6,256 nt of DNA from Melaminivora alkalimesophila. GTDB lineage: Bacteria; Pseudomonadota; Gammaproteobacteria; Burkholderiales; Burkholderiaceae_C. A program made the translations under genes and the position numbers. The stretch lies in contig NZ_ALEE01000367.1 in NCBI RefSeq assembly GCF_000282995.1, forward strand, positions 1 to 6,256, given 5' to 3'. This document shows positions 1 to 5,940 of the stretch, piece by piece; positions within the stretch are counted from its first letter, which is position 1; each line of letters opens with the position of its first letter. A model generated the notes under the pieces. That model was not told the origin of the DNA. It made no database searches and worked only from the letters and a program-made list of their open reading frames with translations.

Positions 1-88
1 CGGCAGCCACGGGAGCCTGGACGTCGGCAGACGGCAAGGCGGTATCGGCAGGCGCGGCATGGCCCTGCACAGGCAGTTGGTCAATCAT
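1..88 (-). CDS. N-terminal fragment of an unrecognised protein (runs off the left edge)
   Basis: Reading leftward from an ATG at 88-86, the frame stays open for 29 codons to the window edge. It begins MIDQLPVQGH and continues rich in Ala, Pro, Asp and Val, which looks like a disordered N-terminal leader rather than a folded domain. No signal peptide or membrane segment is visible in the part seen. Upstream on the minus strand is a purine-rich GAGAAAA about 6-7 bases before the ATG, a weak ribosome-binding site. I do not recognise the protein. The 277-base gap separating it from the binding-protein gene contains that gene's terminator, so this gene probably has its own promoter. The true start could differ, or the frame could be fortuitous. 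The orientation, the open frame and the gap with inverted repeats upstream make a real gene the better reading. Confidence 0.45.
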   Translation of the reverse strand, partial: MIDQLPVQGHAAPADTALPSADVQAPVAA

Positions 89-110
89 GGATTTTCTCAG
101 GCAACGGGCA

Positions 111-129
111 CCGCAGGCGCTACCTGCGG
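111..129. repeat. Perfect 7-bp inverted repeat (hairpin) upstream of the left-edge gene
   Basis: CCGCAGG (111-117) and CCTGCGG (123-129) are exact reverse complements around a 5-base spacer. The repeat lies about 22 bases upstream of the presumed start at 88, so it would sit in that gene's 5' leader or core promoter. No T-run follows on either strand, so it is not a standard terminator. Confidence 0.45.
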
Positions 130-139
130 GGGCCTCGTC

Positions 140-163
140 GATGGTTACAGAACATCAACCATC
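140..163. promoter_or_regulatory. Possible operator: 7-bp arms with a 10-base spacer
   Basis: GATGGTT (140-146) and AACCATC (157-163) are exact reverse complements around an AT-richer 10-base centre. A dyad with this geometry in front of a gene is typical of a binding site for a dimeric regulator. The downstream gene on the minus strand would be the one starting at 88. I could not assign convincing -10/-35 boxes next to it, and no regulator gene lies in the window, so the function is inference. Confidence 0.35.
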
Positions 164-275
164 AAACGAGACCGGGTCCGTAGCGGACGGCCCGGGCGGG
201 CAATTGGTTTGCAAGGGCGCCGCGCTGCGAAGAAAGCGCCGGCGTGCAAGGCCCGATGAGTGAAGGCAGATGCGC

Positions 276-311
276 AAAAAAAGCTTGCACCACCCAAAAG
301 GCGGGCAAGCT
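276..311 (-). terminator. Intrinsic terminator of the branched-chain amino acid binding-protein gene
   Basis: On the minus strand the sequence reads AGCTTGC, then a GC-rich inner stem with a TTTT loop, then GCAAGCT running into an uninterrupted run of seven T (plus-strand A at 276-282). The outer arms (282-288 and 305-311) are exact complements. The inner stem continues with CC/GG pairs, one bulged A and one mismatch. This is the canonical factor-independent form and lies about 55 bases past the stop codon at 366-368. It ends the transcript before the left-edge gene. Confidence 0.88.
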
Positions 312-320
312 GCGCATTAT

Positions 321-352
321 CGCATGGCGCGGGTTTTCCCGCAAGCCATGCG
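321..352 (-). other. Long stem-loop in the 3' untranslated region before the terminator
   Basis: CGCATGGC (321-328) pairs with GCCATGCG (345-352). The stem continues as GCGGG (329-333) with CCCGC (338-342) around a TTTT tetraloop, leaving only a two-A bulge at 343-344. The 13 base pairs sit between the stop codon at 366 and the terminator at 276-311. No T-run follows on the minus strand, so this is probably not the terminator itself. A 3' stabiliser protecting the mRNA from exonucleases is the likeliest role (inference). Confidence 0.65.
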
Positions 353-365
353 AGAAGAAAAACGA

Positions 366-1499
366 TCAGTAGCTGGCCAGCGGCTTGGGCTTGCCATCCT
401 CGAAGGTCATGACCACCACCGGCGCCTTGACCCGATTGCCCTTGGGGTCGTAGGCGTAGTCGCCCATCACCCCTCGGTAGGTGTTCTGGTACATGTAGGC
501 ACCCACCTTGGCCGGGTCGGTCGAGCCGCTCTTTTCCATCGCCTGGCCAATGTTCATGACCTGGTCGTAGTAGAACGGGCCATAGACGTCCGGCCCCTGT
601 CCGTAGCGCTTCTTGAATTTCTCCTGGAAGGCGCGGGCGCCGGCGTCGCCGTCCATCAGCATGCCGGCGTACACGCAGTACACCACGCCGTTGACCGCAT
701 CCCCGCCGAGCTTGCCCATTTCCGGGCTGCACAGCGTATCGCCACCGAGCAGCTTGGCGTTGATGCCCAGCTGCTTGATCTGGCGCGCCATGGGAGCGGC
801 CTGCGGGGCGTAGCCACCGTAGAAAATGGCATCCGGCTGCCGGGCCTTGATGTTCGTGAGGATGGCCATGAAGTCGGTGGCCTTGTCGTTGGTGAACTCG
901 CGGCCCACCACCGTCATGCCGAGCTTTTGCGCCTCCTTGGCGAACTCGTCGGCCAGGCCTTGGCCGAAGGCCGTGCGGTCGTCCACCACGGCGACCTTCT
1001 TGGCCTTCAGCTCGTTGGCGGCGTAGGCGGCCATGCTGGCGCCGGCCTGCACGTCGCTGGCGACGATGCGAAACAGGTTCTTGTAGCCGGCTTCGGTGAT
1101 CTTCGGGTTGGTGCCGACGGTGGAGACCATCGCGCCGCCGCGGTCGTACTCGCGCGAGGCAGGAATCGCCACGCCCGAGCAGTACGGGCCCATGACGTAG
1201 CGCACGCCGGTGTCGATGAATTTCTGCGCCACGGCCACGCCGGTCTTGGCGTCGCACTGGTCGTCCTCGGAGACCACCTCGAACTTCAGCGTCTTGCCGC
1301 CGACATTGATCTTGCGCGCGTTCAACTCCTCGACCGCCAGGCGCACGCCGTTGTCGTTGTCACGGCCGGCAAAGGTGTTCGGGCCGGACAGGGGGCCGCT
1401 GTGGCCGATCTTGACGACCTGCTCCTGCGCCGTGGTTGCCGTGGCGCAGGCCAGTGCGGCCAGGGCCACGAGGGTGGATTTGAACGGGGAAACTGTCAT
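366..1499 (-). CDS. Branched-chain amino acid ABC transporter substrate-binding protein (LivJ/LivK type)
   Basis: Periplasmic binding protein that captures branched-chain or related amino acids and delivers them to a Liv-type ABC permease. The 377-residue length fits the family. Residues 1-24 form a Sec signal peptide: Lys7, an Ala/Leu core, and probable cleavage after TTA-24. LALAC is not a good lipobox. The mature protein opens with VVKIGHSGPLSG, the usual type I binding-fold start, followed by the GPYCSGVAIPA segment around 104-114. Cys82/Cys107 match the position of the LivJ disulfide. Cys257/Cys275 may be a second pair. An AGGAG ribosome-binding site 8 bases upstream supports the start at 1499. 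No permease or ATPase genes are adjacent, and a terminator follows directly, so it looks like a monocistronic solitary binding protein working with a transporter encoded elsewhere. The exact ligand cannot be read from the sequence: amides, other amino acids or aromatic compounds are possible in this family. Confidence 0.93.
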   Translation of the reverse strand: MTVSPFKSTLVALAALACATATTAQEQVVKIGHSGPLSGPNTFAGRDNDNGVRLAVEELNARKINVGGKTLKFEVVSEDDQCDAKTGVAVAQKFIDTGVRYVMGPYCSGVAIPASREYDRGGAMVSTVGTNPKITEAGYKNLFRIVASDVQAGASMAAYAANELKAKKVAVVDDRTAFGQGLADEFAKEAQKLGMTVVGREFTNDKATDFMAILTNIKARQPDAIFYGGYAPQAAPMARQIKQLGINAKLLGGDTLCSPEMGKLGGDAVNGVVYCVYAGMLMDGDAGARAFQEKFKKRYGQGPDVYGPFYYDQVMNIGQAMEKSGSTDPAKVGAYMYQNTYRGVMGDYAYDPKGNRVKAPVVVMTFEDGKPKPLASY

Positions 1500-1507
1500 C
1501 GCAAACG

Positions 1508-1513
1508 CTCCTG
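1508..1513 (-). promoter_or_regulatory. Shine-Dalgarno of the binding-protein gene
   Basis: CAGGAG on the minus strand with 8 bases before the ATG at 1499. It is the clearest ribosome-binding site in the window and fixes the start of the binding-protein gene. The other genes here largely lack one. Confidence 0.8.
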
Positions 1514-1579
1514 TCAGGGTGGTCTCCAGAAAGAAAGGCCCCGGCGCGCGCGCGGCGGTTGGCCAGGCGCGCCCCGGCG

Positions 1580-1603
1580 CGGCTGTCCGGTTGGGGACAG
1601 CCG
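1580..1603 (-). terminator. Strong hairpin between orn and the binding-protein gene, possible orn terminator
   Basis: CGGCTGTCC (1580-1588) and GGACAGCCG (1595-1603) form a perfect 9-bp stem with a 6-base loop. It begins 17 bases past the orn stop codon (1620-1622). No T-run follows, so as a terminator it would be atypical. It could equally be a 3' stabiliser for orn mRNA or a structure at the start of the binding-protein leader. The 1500-1619 gap also holds an 11-base alternating GC tract (1544-1554). Confidence 0.45.
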
Positions 1604-1606
1604 GCC

Positions 1607-1612
1607 ATTATC
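1607..1612 (-). promoter_or_regulatory. Possible -10 element for the binding-protein gene
   Basis: GATAAT on the minus strand matches the sigma-70 -10 consensus at five of six positions and lies just past the orn stop codon. Initiation would fall near 1600, giving a leader of about 100 bases to the ATG at 1499 that contains most of the 1580-1603 hairpin. No convincing -35 is present at 16-18 bases: the candidates are CTTTTC or CCTTTT, inside the end of orn. Weak evidence on its own. Confidence 0.3.
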
Positions 1613-1619
1613 CCTGCAA

Positions 1620-2237
<618 letters not shown>

Positions 2238-2244
2238 CCGCCCG

Positions 2245-2253
2245 ATTGTCGCA
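2245..2253 (-). promoter_or_regulatory. Candidate extended -10 of orn, placing the transcript start at the ATG
   Basis: The minus strand reads TGC-GACAAT: a TGn extension followed by a hexamer matching TATAAT at four of six positions. It ends 7 bases before the ATG at 2237, so initiation would fall at or one or two bases before the start codon. No recognisable -35 is seen, which is tolerated by extended -10 promoters. It overlaps the possible -35 of the opposite gene. Confidence 0.4.
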
Positions 2254-2272
2254 AAGGCGGCTGCCCTACACT
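2246..2272 (+). promoter_or_regulatory. Candidate promoter of the M48-phhB-rsgA unit
   Basis: TTGTCG (2246-2251) as -35 and TACACT (2267-2272, four of six to consensus) as -10, with a slightly short 15-base spacer. Initiation would be near 2279, only a few bases before the ATG at 2282. No Shine-Dalgarno precedes that ATG, which fits a leaderless or nearly leaderless message. The same bases read as the orn -10 on the other strand. Confidence 0.4.
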
Positions 2273-2281
2273 GCCGTTTCC

Positions 2282-3580
2282 ATGCTGTCCCCCTCGCTGC
2301 TGTTCACTCTCGTCTTCGCGGCCGCCCTGCTCGCCGGCCTCGCGCTGAAGTTCTGGCTGGCCACGCGCCAGGTGCGCCATGTGGCACGCCACCGCGATGC
2401 CGTGCCGGCGGCCTTTGCCGCACGCATCCCGCTCGCGGCCCACCAGAAGGCGGCCGACTACACCATCGCCCGCACGCGCTTCGGCCTGCTGCAGCTGGCC
2501 TTCGGCACCGCCGTGCTGCTGGGCTGGACGCTGCTGGGCGGGCTCGATGCCCTCAACCGGCTGCTGCTGGACGCGCTGGGCGGCGGCATGCGGCAGCAAC
2601 TGGCGCTGCTTGCGGCCTTCGCCCTGATCGGCGGCCTGCTGGAGCTTCCCTTGCAGCTCTACCAGACCTTCGTGCTCGAAGAGCGCCACGGCTTCAACCG
2701 GATGACCTGGCGCCTGTGGCTGGCGGACCTGCTGAAATCCACCCTGCTCGGCGCGCTCATCGGCCTGCCGCTGGCAGCGCTGGTGCTGTGGCTGATGCAG
2801 GCGGCGGGTGGCTGGTGGTGGCTGTGGGCCTGGGCCGTGTGGATGGGCTTCAACCTGCTGTTCATGGTGGTCTATCCGCTCTTCATCGCGCCGCTGTTCA
2901 ACCGCTTCCAGCCGCTGGAGGACGAGGCCCTGCGCGCCCGCGTGACGGCGCTGATGCAGCGCTGCGGCTTCTCCGCCAAGGGCCTGTTCGTCATGGACGG
3001 CAGCCGCCGCAGCGCGCACGCCAATGCCTACTTCACGGGCTTTGGTGCCGCCAAGCGCGTGGTGTTCTACGACACGCTGCTGCGCCAGCTGAGCCCGCCC
3101 CAGGTCGAGGCGGTGCTCGCACACGAGCTCGGGCACTTTCACCACCGCCACATCGCGCGCCGGCTGGTCGGGCTGTTCGCGCTCAGCCTGGTGGGCTTCG
3201 CGCTGCTGGGCTGGCTGGCGACGCAGAGCTGGTTCTACACCGGCCTGGGCGTGGTGCCCAACCTGTCGCTCGACGGCTCGGCCCCGAACGATGCGCTCGC
3301 GCTGCTGCTGTTCCTGCTGGCCGCGCCGGCGTTCACCGTGTTCCTGACGCCGCTGCTGGCGCAGTGGTCGCGCCGCCATGAATTCCAGGCCGATGCCTAC
3401 GCCGCCGCCCAGGCCGATGGCGGGCAGCTTGCAGCCGCCTTGCTCACCCTCTACGAGGACAACGCCTCGACGCTGACGCCCGACCCGATCTACGCGCGCT
3501 TCTATTTCTCTCACCCTCCGGCGGCGGAGCGGCTGGCGCGCCTGCCCGCTGCCTCCGAACCTTCCCCGACGACGCCATGA
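2282..3580 (+). CDS. M48 family zinc metalloprotease, Ste24/CAAX-protease type, membrane-bound
   Basis: Integral membrane zinc endopeptidase of the Ste24-like branch of family M48. In bacteria these are thought to act in membrane protein quality control; they have no prenylated CAAX substrates. The start at 2282 gives 432 residues, the usual length. Hydrophobic segments lie at about 5-25, 68-88, 105-125, 150-172 and 178-205, then 295-313 and 338-360, matching the Ste24 N-terminal domain plus catalytic domain. The catalytic motif is HELGH at 281-285 (zinc ligands His281 and His285, catalytic Glu282). The third ligand is Glu367 in RRHEFQAD, with Asp371. The family segment [15 protein letters not shown] (241-255) and the C-terminal [10 protein letters not shown] (409-418) are intact. 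A TTG at 2246 would add 12 residues but lies in the divergent promoter and is less likely. The stop overlaps the start of the next gene by ATGA. Confidence 0.93.
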   Translation: MLSPSLLFTLVFAAALLAGLALKFWLATRQVRHVARHRDAVPAAFAARIPLAAHQKAADYTIARTRFGLLQLAFGTAVLLGWTLLGGLDALNRLLLDALGGGMRQQLALLAAFALIGGLLELPLQLYQTFVLEERHGFNRMTWRLWLADLLKSTLLGALIGLPLAALVLWLMQAAGGWWWLWAWAVWMGFNLLFMVVYPLFIAPLFNRFQPLEDEALRARVTALMQRCGFSAKGLFVMDGSRRSAHANAYFTGFGAAKRVVFYDTLLRQLSPPQVEAVLAHELGHFHHRHIARRLVGLFALSLVGFALLGWLATQSWFYTGLGVVPNLSLDGSAPNDALALLLFLLAAPAFTVFLTPLLAQWSRRHEFQADAYAAAQADGGQLAAALLTLYEDNASTLTPDPIYARFYFSHPPAAERLARLPAASEPSPTTP

Positions 3581-3930
3581 GCCCTGCCGCTTCCTCCATG
3601 CTTCCGAAGAAAGACTGGTCCGCCGAGCCCCGGCGCGCGCTGTCGGCCACCGAGACCGTGACGCAACTGGCGCAGCTGCCGGGCTGGCAGCTGCACGGCG
3701 ACGGCGCCGACGTGGCGATCGAGAAAACCTTCCGCTTCGCCAACTACCACGAGACCATGGCCTTCGTGAACGCCGTGGCCTTCATCGCCCACGTGCAGGA
3801 CCACCACCCCGACCTGTCAGTGCACTACGACCGCTGCGTGGTGCGTTTCAATACGCACGACGTGGGTGGCATCTCGGCCACCGACATCGACTGCGCCGCC
3901 CGCGTGGACGCCCTGCTGGCCGCCCCATGA
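3577..3930 (+). CDS. phhB: 4a-hydroxytetrahydrobiopterin dehydratase (pterin-4-alpha-carbinolamine dehydratase)
   Basis: Small cytoplasmic enzyme that dehydrates the 4a-carbinolamine formed by aromatic amino acid hydroxylases to the quinonoid dihydropterin, allowing cofactor recycling. At 117 residues it has the family length plus a short N-terminal tail. The signature is present: DHHPDL (75-80; His76 and His77 expected in catalysis) followed by Tyr84, FNTHDVGGIS (91-100, His94) and an acidic residue near 111. The start at 3577 overlaps the M48 stop (ATGA) and has no ribosome-binding site, so translation is probably coupled. An internal ATG at 3598 is an alternative that would remove 7 residues. 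No phenylalanine hydroxylase gene is adjacent, so its partner is unlinked or it has another role. Confidence 0.93.
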   Translation: MSPAASSMLPKKDWSAEPRRALSATETVTQLAQLPGWQLHGDGADVAIEKTFRFANYHETMAFVNAVAFIAHVQDHHPDLSVHYDRCVVRFNTHDVGGISATDIDCAARVDALLAAP

Positions 3931-4874
3931 GCCGCTCCAACGAAGGTCTGGTGGTGGCCAGCCACGGCCGCCACTGCGTGGTCGAGCAGGACGACGGCAG
4001 TCGCCGCATCTGCCACCCGCGCGGCAAGAAGAGCCAGGCCGTCGTGGGCGACCGCGTGCGCTGGCAGGCGCCGCCCCCCGGCCAGGGCGAGGAAGGCACC
4101 ATCGAGCAGGTGCTGCCGCGGCGCAACCTGTTCTACCGCCAGGACGAGGTCCGCACCAAGTCCTTTGCCGCCAACATCGACCAGGTGCTGGTGCTGATCG
4201 CCGCCGAGCCGGTGTTTTCCGAGAGCCAGCTCACGCGCGCGCTGATCGCCTGCGAGGCGGCGGGCATCCCGGCGCTGATCGGCCTGAACAAGAGCGACCT
4301 GGTCGAGCCCTTCGCGCGGGCCTGGGAGCGGCTGTGGCCCTATCGCCACATGGGCGGCGAGGGCGAGGGAGCGCGCCACTATCCGGTGCTGCCGCTGTCG
4401 CTCACCGAGTCGGGCGATACCGACCGGGCGGCGCTGTTGCCGCTGCTGCAGGGGCGCACCACACTGGTGCTCGGCCCCTCGGGCGCGGGCAAGAGCACGC
4501 TGGTGAACCTGCTGGTGCCCGGAGCGGCGGTGCAGACGGGCGAGATCTCGCAGGCGCTCAACTCCGGGCGCCACACCACCACCAGTACGCAGCTGTACTG
4601 GATCGACCCGGACCGCCGCAGCGCGCTGATCGACTCGCCCGGCTTCCAGGAATTCGGCCTGCGCCACCTCGAGCCCATGCAGCTGGCGCGCTGCATGCCC
4701 GATTTCGCCGTGCACGCCGGCGGTTGCCGCTTCCACAACTGCAGCCACCTGCACGAGCCCGGCTGCGCCGTCCTGGCGCAGGTGCGCGAGGAGCGTGCGC
4801 CGCTGGCCATCAGCCCGCAGCGCCACCGGATCTACGCAGAACTGTTCGAGGAGCTCAGCCAGAGCCGCTACTGA
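3927..4874 (+). CDS. rsgA: Ribosome small subunit-dependent GTPase A
   Basis: GTPase that binds the 30S subunit late in assembly and helps release RbfA and check the decoding site. It has 315 residues in the order of a circularly permuted GTPase. An N-terminal OB-fold (about 5-70) with GLVVASHGRH and VVGDRVRW is followed by G4 NKSD (121-124), G1 GPSGAGKST (183-191), the switch region GRHTTTS (214-220) and G3 DSPG (236-239). The C-terminal zinc knuckle is Cys267, Cys272, His274 and Cys280, with the usual C-x4-C-x-H-x5-C spacing. The start overlaps the phhB stop (ATGA), with no clear ribosome-binding site, so it is probably coupled to phhB. Nothing is missing or broken. It converges on the CobD-like gene with 21 bases between stops. 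Confidence 0.97.
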   Translation: MSRSNEGLVVASHGRHCVVEQDDGSRRICHPRGKKSQAVVGDRVRWQAPPPGQGEEGTIEQVLPRRNLFYRQDEVRTKSFAANIDQVLVLIAAEPVFSESQLTRALIACEAAGIPALIGLNKSDLVEPFARAWERLWPYRHMGGEGEGARHYPVLPLSLTESGDTDRAALLPLLQGRTTLVLGPSGAGKSTLVNLLVPGAAVQTGEISQALNSGRHTTTSTQLYWIDPDRRSALIDSPGFQEFGLRHLEPMQLARCMPDFAVHAGGCRFHNCSHLHEPGCAVLAQVREERAPLAISPQRHRIYAELFEELSQSRY

Positions 4875-4895
4875 CCGGCCGGGGCCGACCCGCCC

Positions 4896-5885
4896 TCAGC
4901 CGAGCAGCCGCGCCAGCGTGAGCAGCGCCAGCAGCAGCATCCACACCACCACCGAGCGCCACACCAAGCCGACCACGCTGCGCAGGTGCGCGACCTGCGG
5001 CTCGCGCCCGGGCGTGCTGTCGCTGTCACCCAGCTCGGCGCCGGCCTCGAAGCCGTGCGCCACCAGCTCGCCCTCGCCGCGCCGGCTGCGCAGCGCGCCT
5101 CCCCCCAGGCGCACGTTGATGGCCCCGGCGGTGGCTGCCAGGACCACCCCGTCGTTGTCGCTGGGGAAACGCTGGGCGTGAAAGCGCCAGCCTTCGATGG
5201 CCTCCTCGAAGCTGCCCACCACGGCGAAGCACAGCGCCGTCAGGCGCGCCGGCAGCCAGTCGATGGCCGTCCACGCCTCGGCCGCGATGCGCTGCAGCGC
5301 GGCACTGGCCGGATGCGCCGTCGCCGTGCGCGGGCCCCAGTAGCGCGAGACGAATTCCGCCAACCGGTAGAGCACGGCGCCGGCCGGCCCCAGGCCCAGC
5401 GCCGCCAGCACCGAATACCAGGCCAGCACGCCGAACACATGGCGGTGCGCCGCGATGACCGAATATTCGATCACATGGCGCACGATCTCGCTGCGCGGCA
5501 GCTCGCTTGCGTCCACCTGCTTCCACTGCGCCAGGCGCGCGCGCGCACCAGCGGCGTCGCCCTCCTCCAGCGCATCGCGGATGCCGGTGAAATGGTGGCT
5601 GAACTGGCGAAAGCCGAGCGTGATGTAGAGCACCGCCACGTTCCAGGCGAGTGCCAGTGGCCAGCCCACCCAGCGCAGCAGCGCCCAGTGCACCAGCAGC
5701 ACCGCCAGCGGCGGCACCAGCACCCCGAGGCACCACGCCACCCACGCATGGGCGGGCGTGCCGGCATCGAAGTTGCGGTTCACCGACAGCGCCCACGCCC
5801 GCAGGCCGGCGTGGATCGGATTGCTGCGCGCCAGCGGCCGGGCCTGCTCGAGCAGCAGGGCGAACAAGATGGCGAAGAAGCTCAT
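4896..5885 (-). CDS. CobD/CbiB (AmpE-like) family integral membrane protein
   Basis: A membrane protein of 329 residues, the usual CbiB size. The N-terminus FFAILFALLLEQARPL matches the AmpE/CobD opening. Hydrophobic stretches lie at about 3-13, 48-70, 76-92, 150-172, 212-226 and 306-328. Family features include GIRDALEEGD followed by ARARLAQW (101-121), GPAGAVLYRLAE (166-177), DWLPARLTAL (209-218) and AATAGAINVRLGG (250-262). The loop where cobalamin-pathway CbiB carries an ESxxEN-type acidic motif reads IEYSVIAAHRHVFG here (139-152), so the adenosylcobinamide-phosphate synthase reaction is doubtful. No cobalamin genes are nearby. I chose the ATG at 5885: an in-frame TTG at 5894 would add three residues but overlaps the candidate -10. 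The function may be closer to AmpE or unknown. Confidence 0.8.
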   Translation of the reverse strand: MSFFAILFALLLEQARPLARSNPIHAGLRAWALSVNRNFDAGTPAHAWVAWCLGVLVPPLAVLLVHWALLRWVGWPLALAWNVAVLYITLGFRQFSHHFTGIRDALEEGDAAGARARLAQWKQVDASELPRSEIVRHVIEYSVIAAHRHVFGVLAWYSVLAALGLGPAGAVLYRLAEFVSRYWGPRTATAHPASAALQRIAAEAWTAIDWLPARLTALCFAVVGSFEEAIEGWRFHAQRFPSDNDGVVLAATAGAINVRLGGGALRSRRGEGELVAHGFEAGAELGDSDSTPGREPQVAHLRSVVGLVWRSVVVWMLLLALLTLARLLG

Positions 5886-5893
5886 GGCCGGCA

Positions 5894-5899
5894 ATCATA
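5894..5899 (-). promoter_or_regulatory. Candidate -10 immediately upstream of the CobD-like gene
   Basis: TATGAT on the minus strand matches TATAAT at five of six positions and ends 8 bases before the ATG at 5885, so a transcript from it would start within a base or two of the start codon. No -35 is recognisable in the GC-rich sequence upstream, and no Shine-Dalgarno lies before the ATG. The gene may also be read through from the Nudix gene. Confidence 0.35.
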
Positions 5900-5904
5900 G
5901 CGGC

Positions 5905-5934
5905 GCCCCGCGCGGGGCCCGGTCCGGCCCGGAC
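5905..5934 (-). other. Two GC-rich hairpins between the Nudix gene and the CobD-like gene
   Basis: GTCCG (5922-5926) pairs with CGGAC (5930-5934), and a perfect 14-base palindrome at 5905-5918 can fold as a 5-bp stem with a GCGC loop. Both lie within the 55-base gap after the Nudix stop at 5941. There is no T-run, so intrinsic termination is uncertain. In DNA this rich in GC, some pairing is expected by chance. Confidence 0.35.
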
Positions 5935-5940
5935 GGCCCC

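Noticed and set aside
172..195. Imperfect hairpin with GTCCG/CGGAC core, similar to the core at 5922-5934
   Set aside because: A shared 5-bp stem is too short to call a dispersed repeat in DNA of this composition; the loops and flanks differ.
1541..1555. Alternating GC run as a possible Z-DNA-forming element
   Set aside because: Only 11 strictly alternating bases in a very GC-rich gap; no evidence beyond composition.
2246..2281. TTG start adding 12 residues to the M48 protease
   Set aside because: The extra residues are not hydrophobic or family-like, and the stretch overlaps the divergent promoter elements; ATG at 2282 gives the usual length and N-terminal membrane segment.
3825..4826. 333-codon open frame on the minus strand
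   Set aside because: Antisense to rsgA, whose GTPase and zinc motifs are complete; the translation is compositionally biased with no domain.
4875..4895. Possible bidirectional terminator between rsgA and the CobD-like gene
   Set aside because: The 21 bases can pair only with a 2-base loop and there is no T-run on either strand.
4986..5900. 304-codon open frame on the plus strand
   Set aside because: Antisense to the CobD/CbiB-like gene, which has coherent membrane segments and family motifs; the mirror frame is Arg/Gln/His-rich and lacks any.
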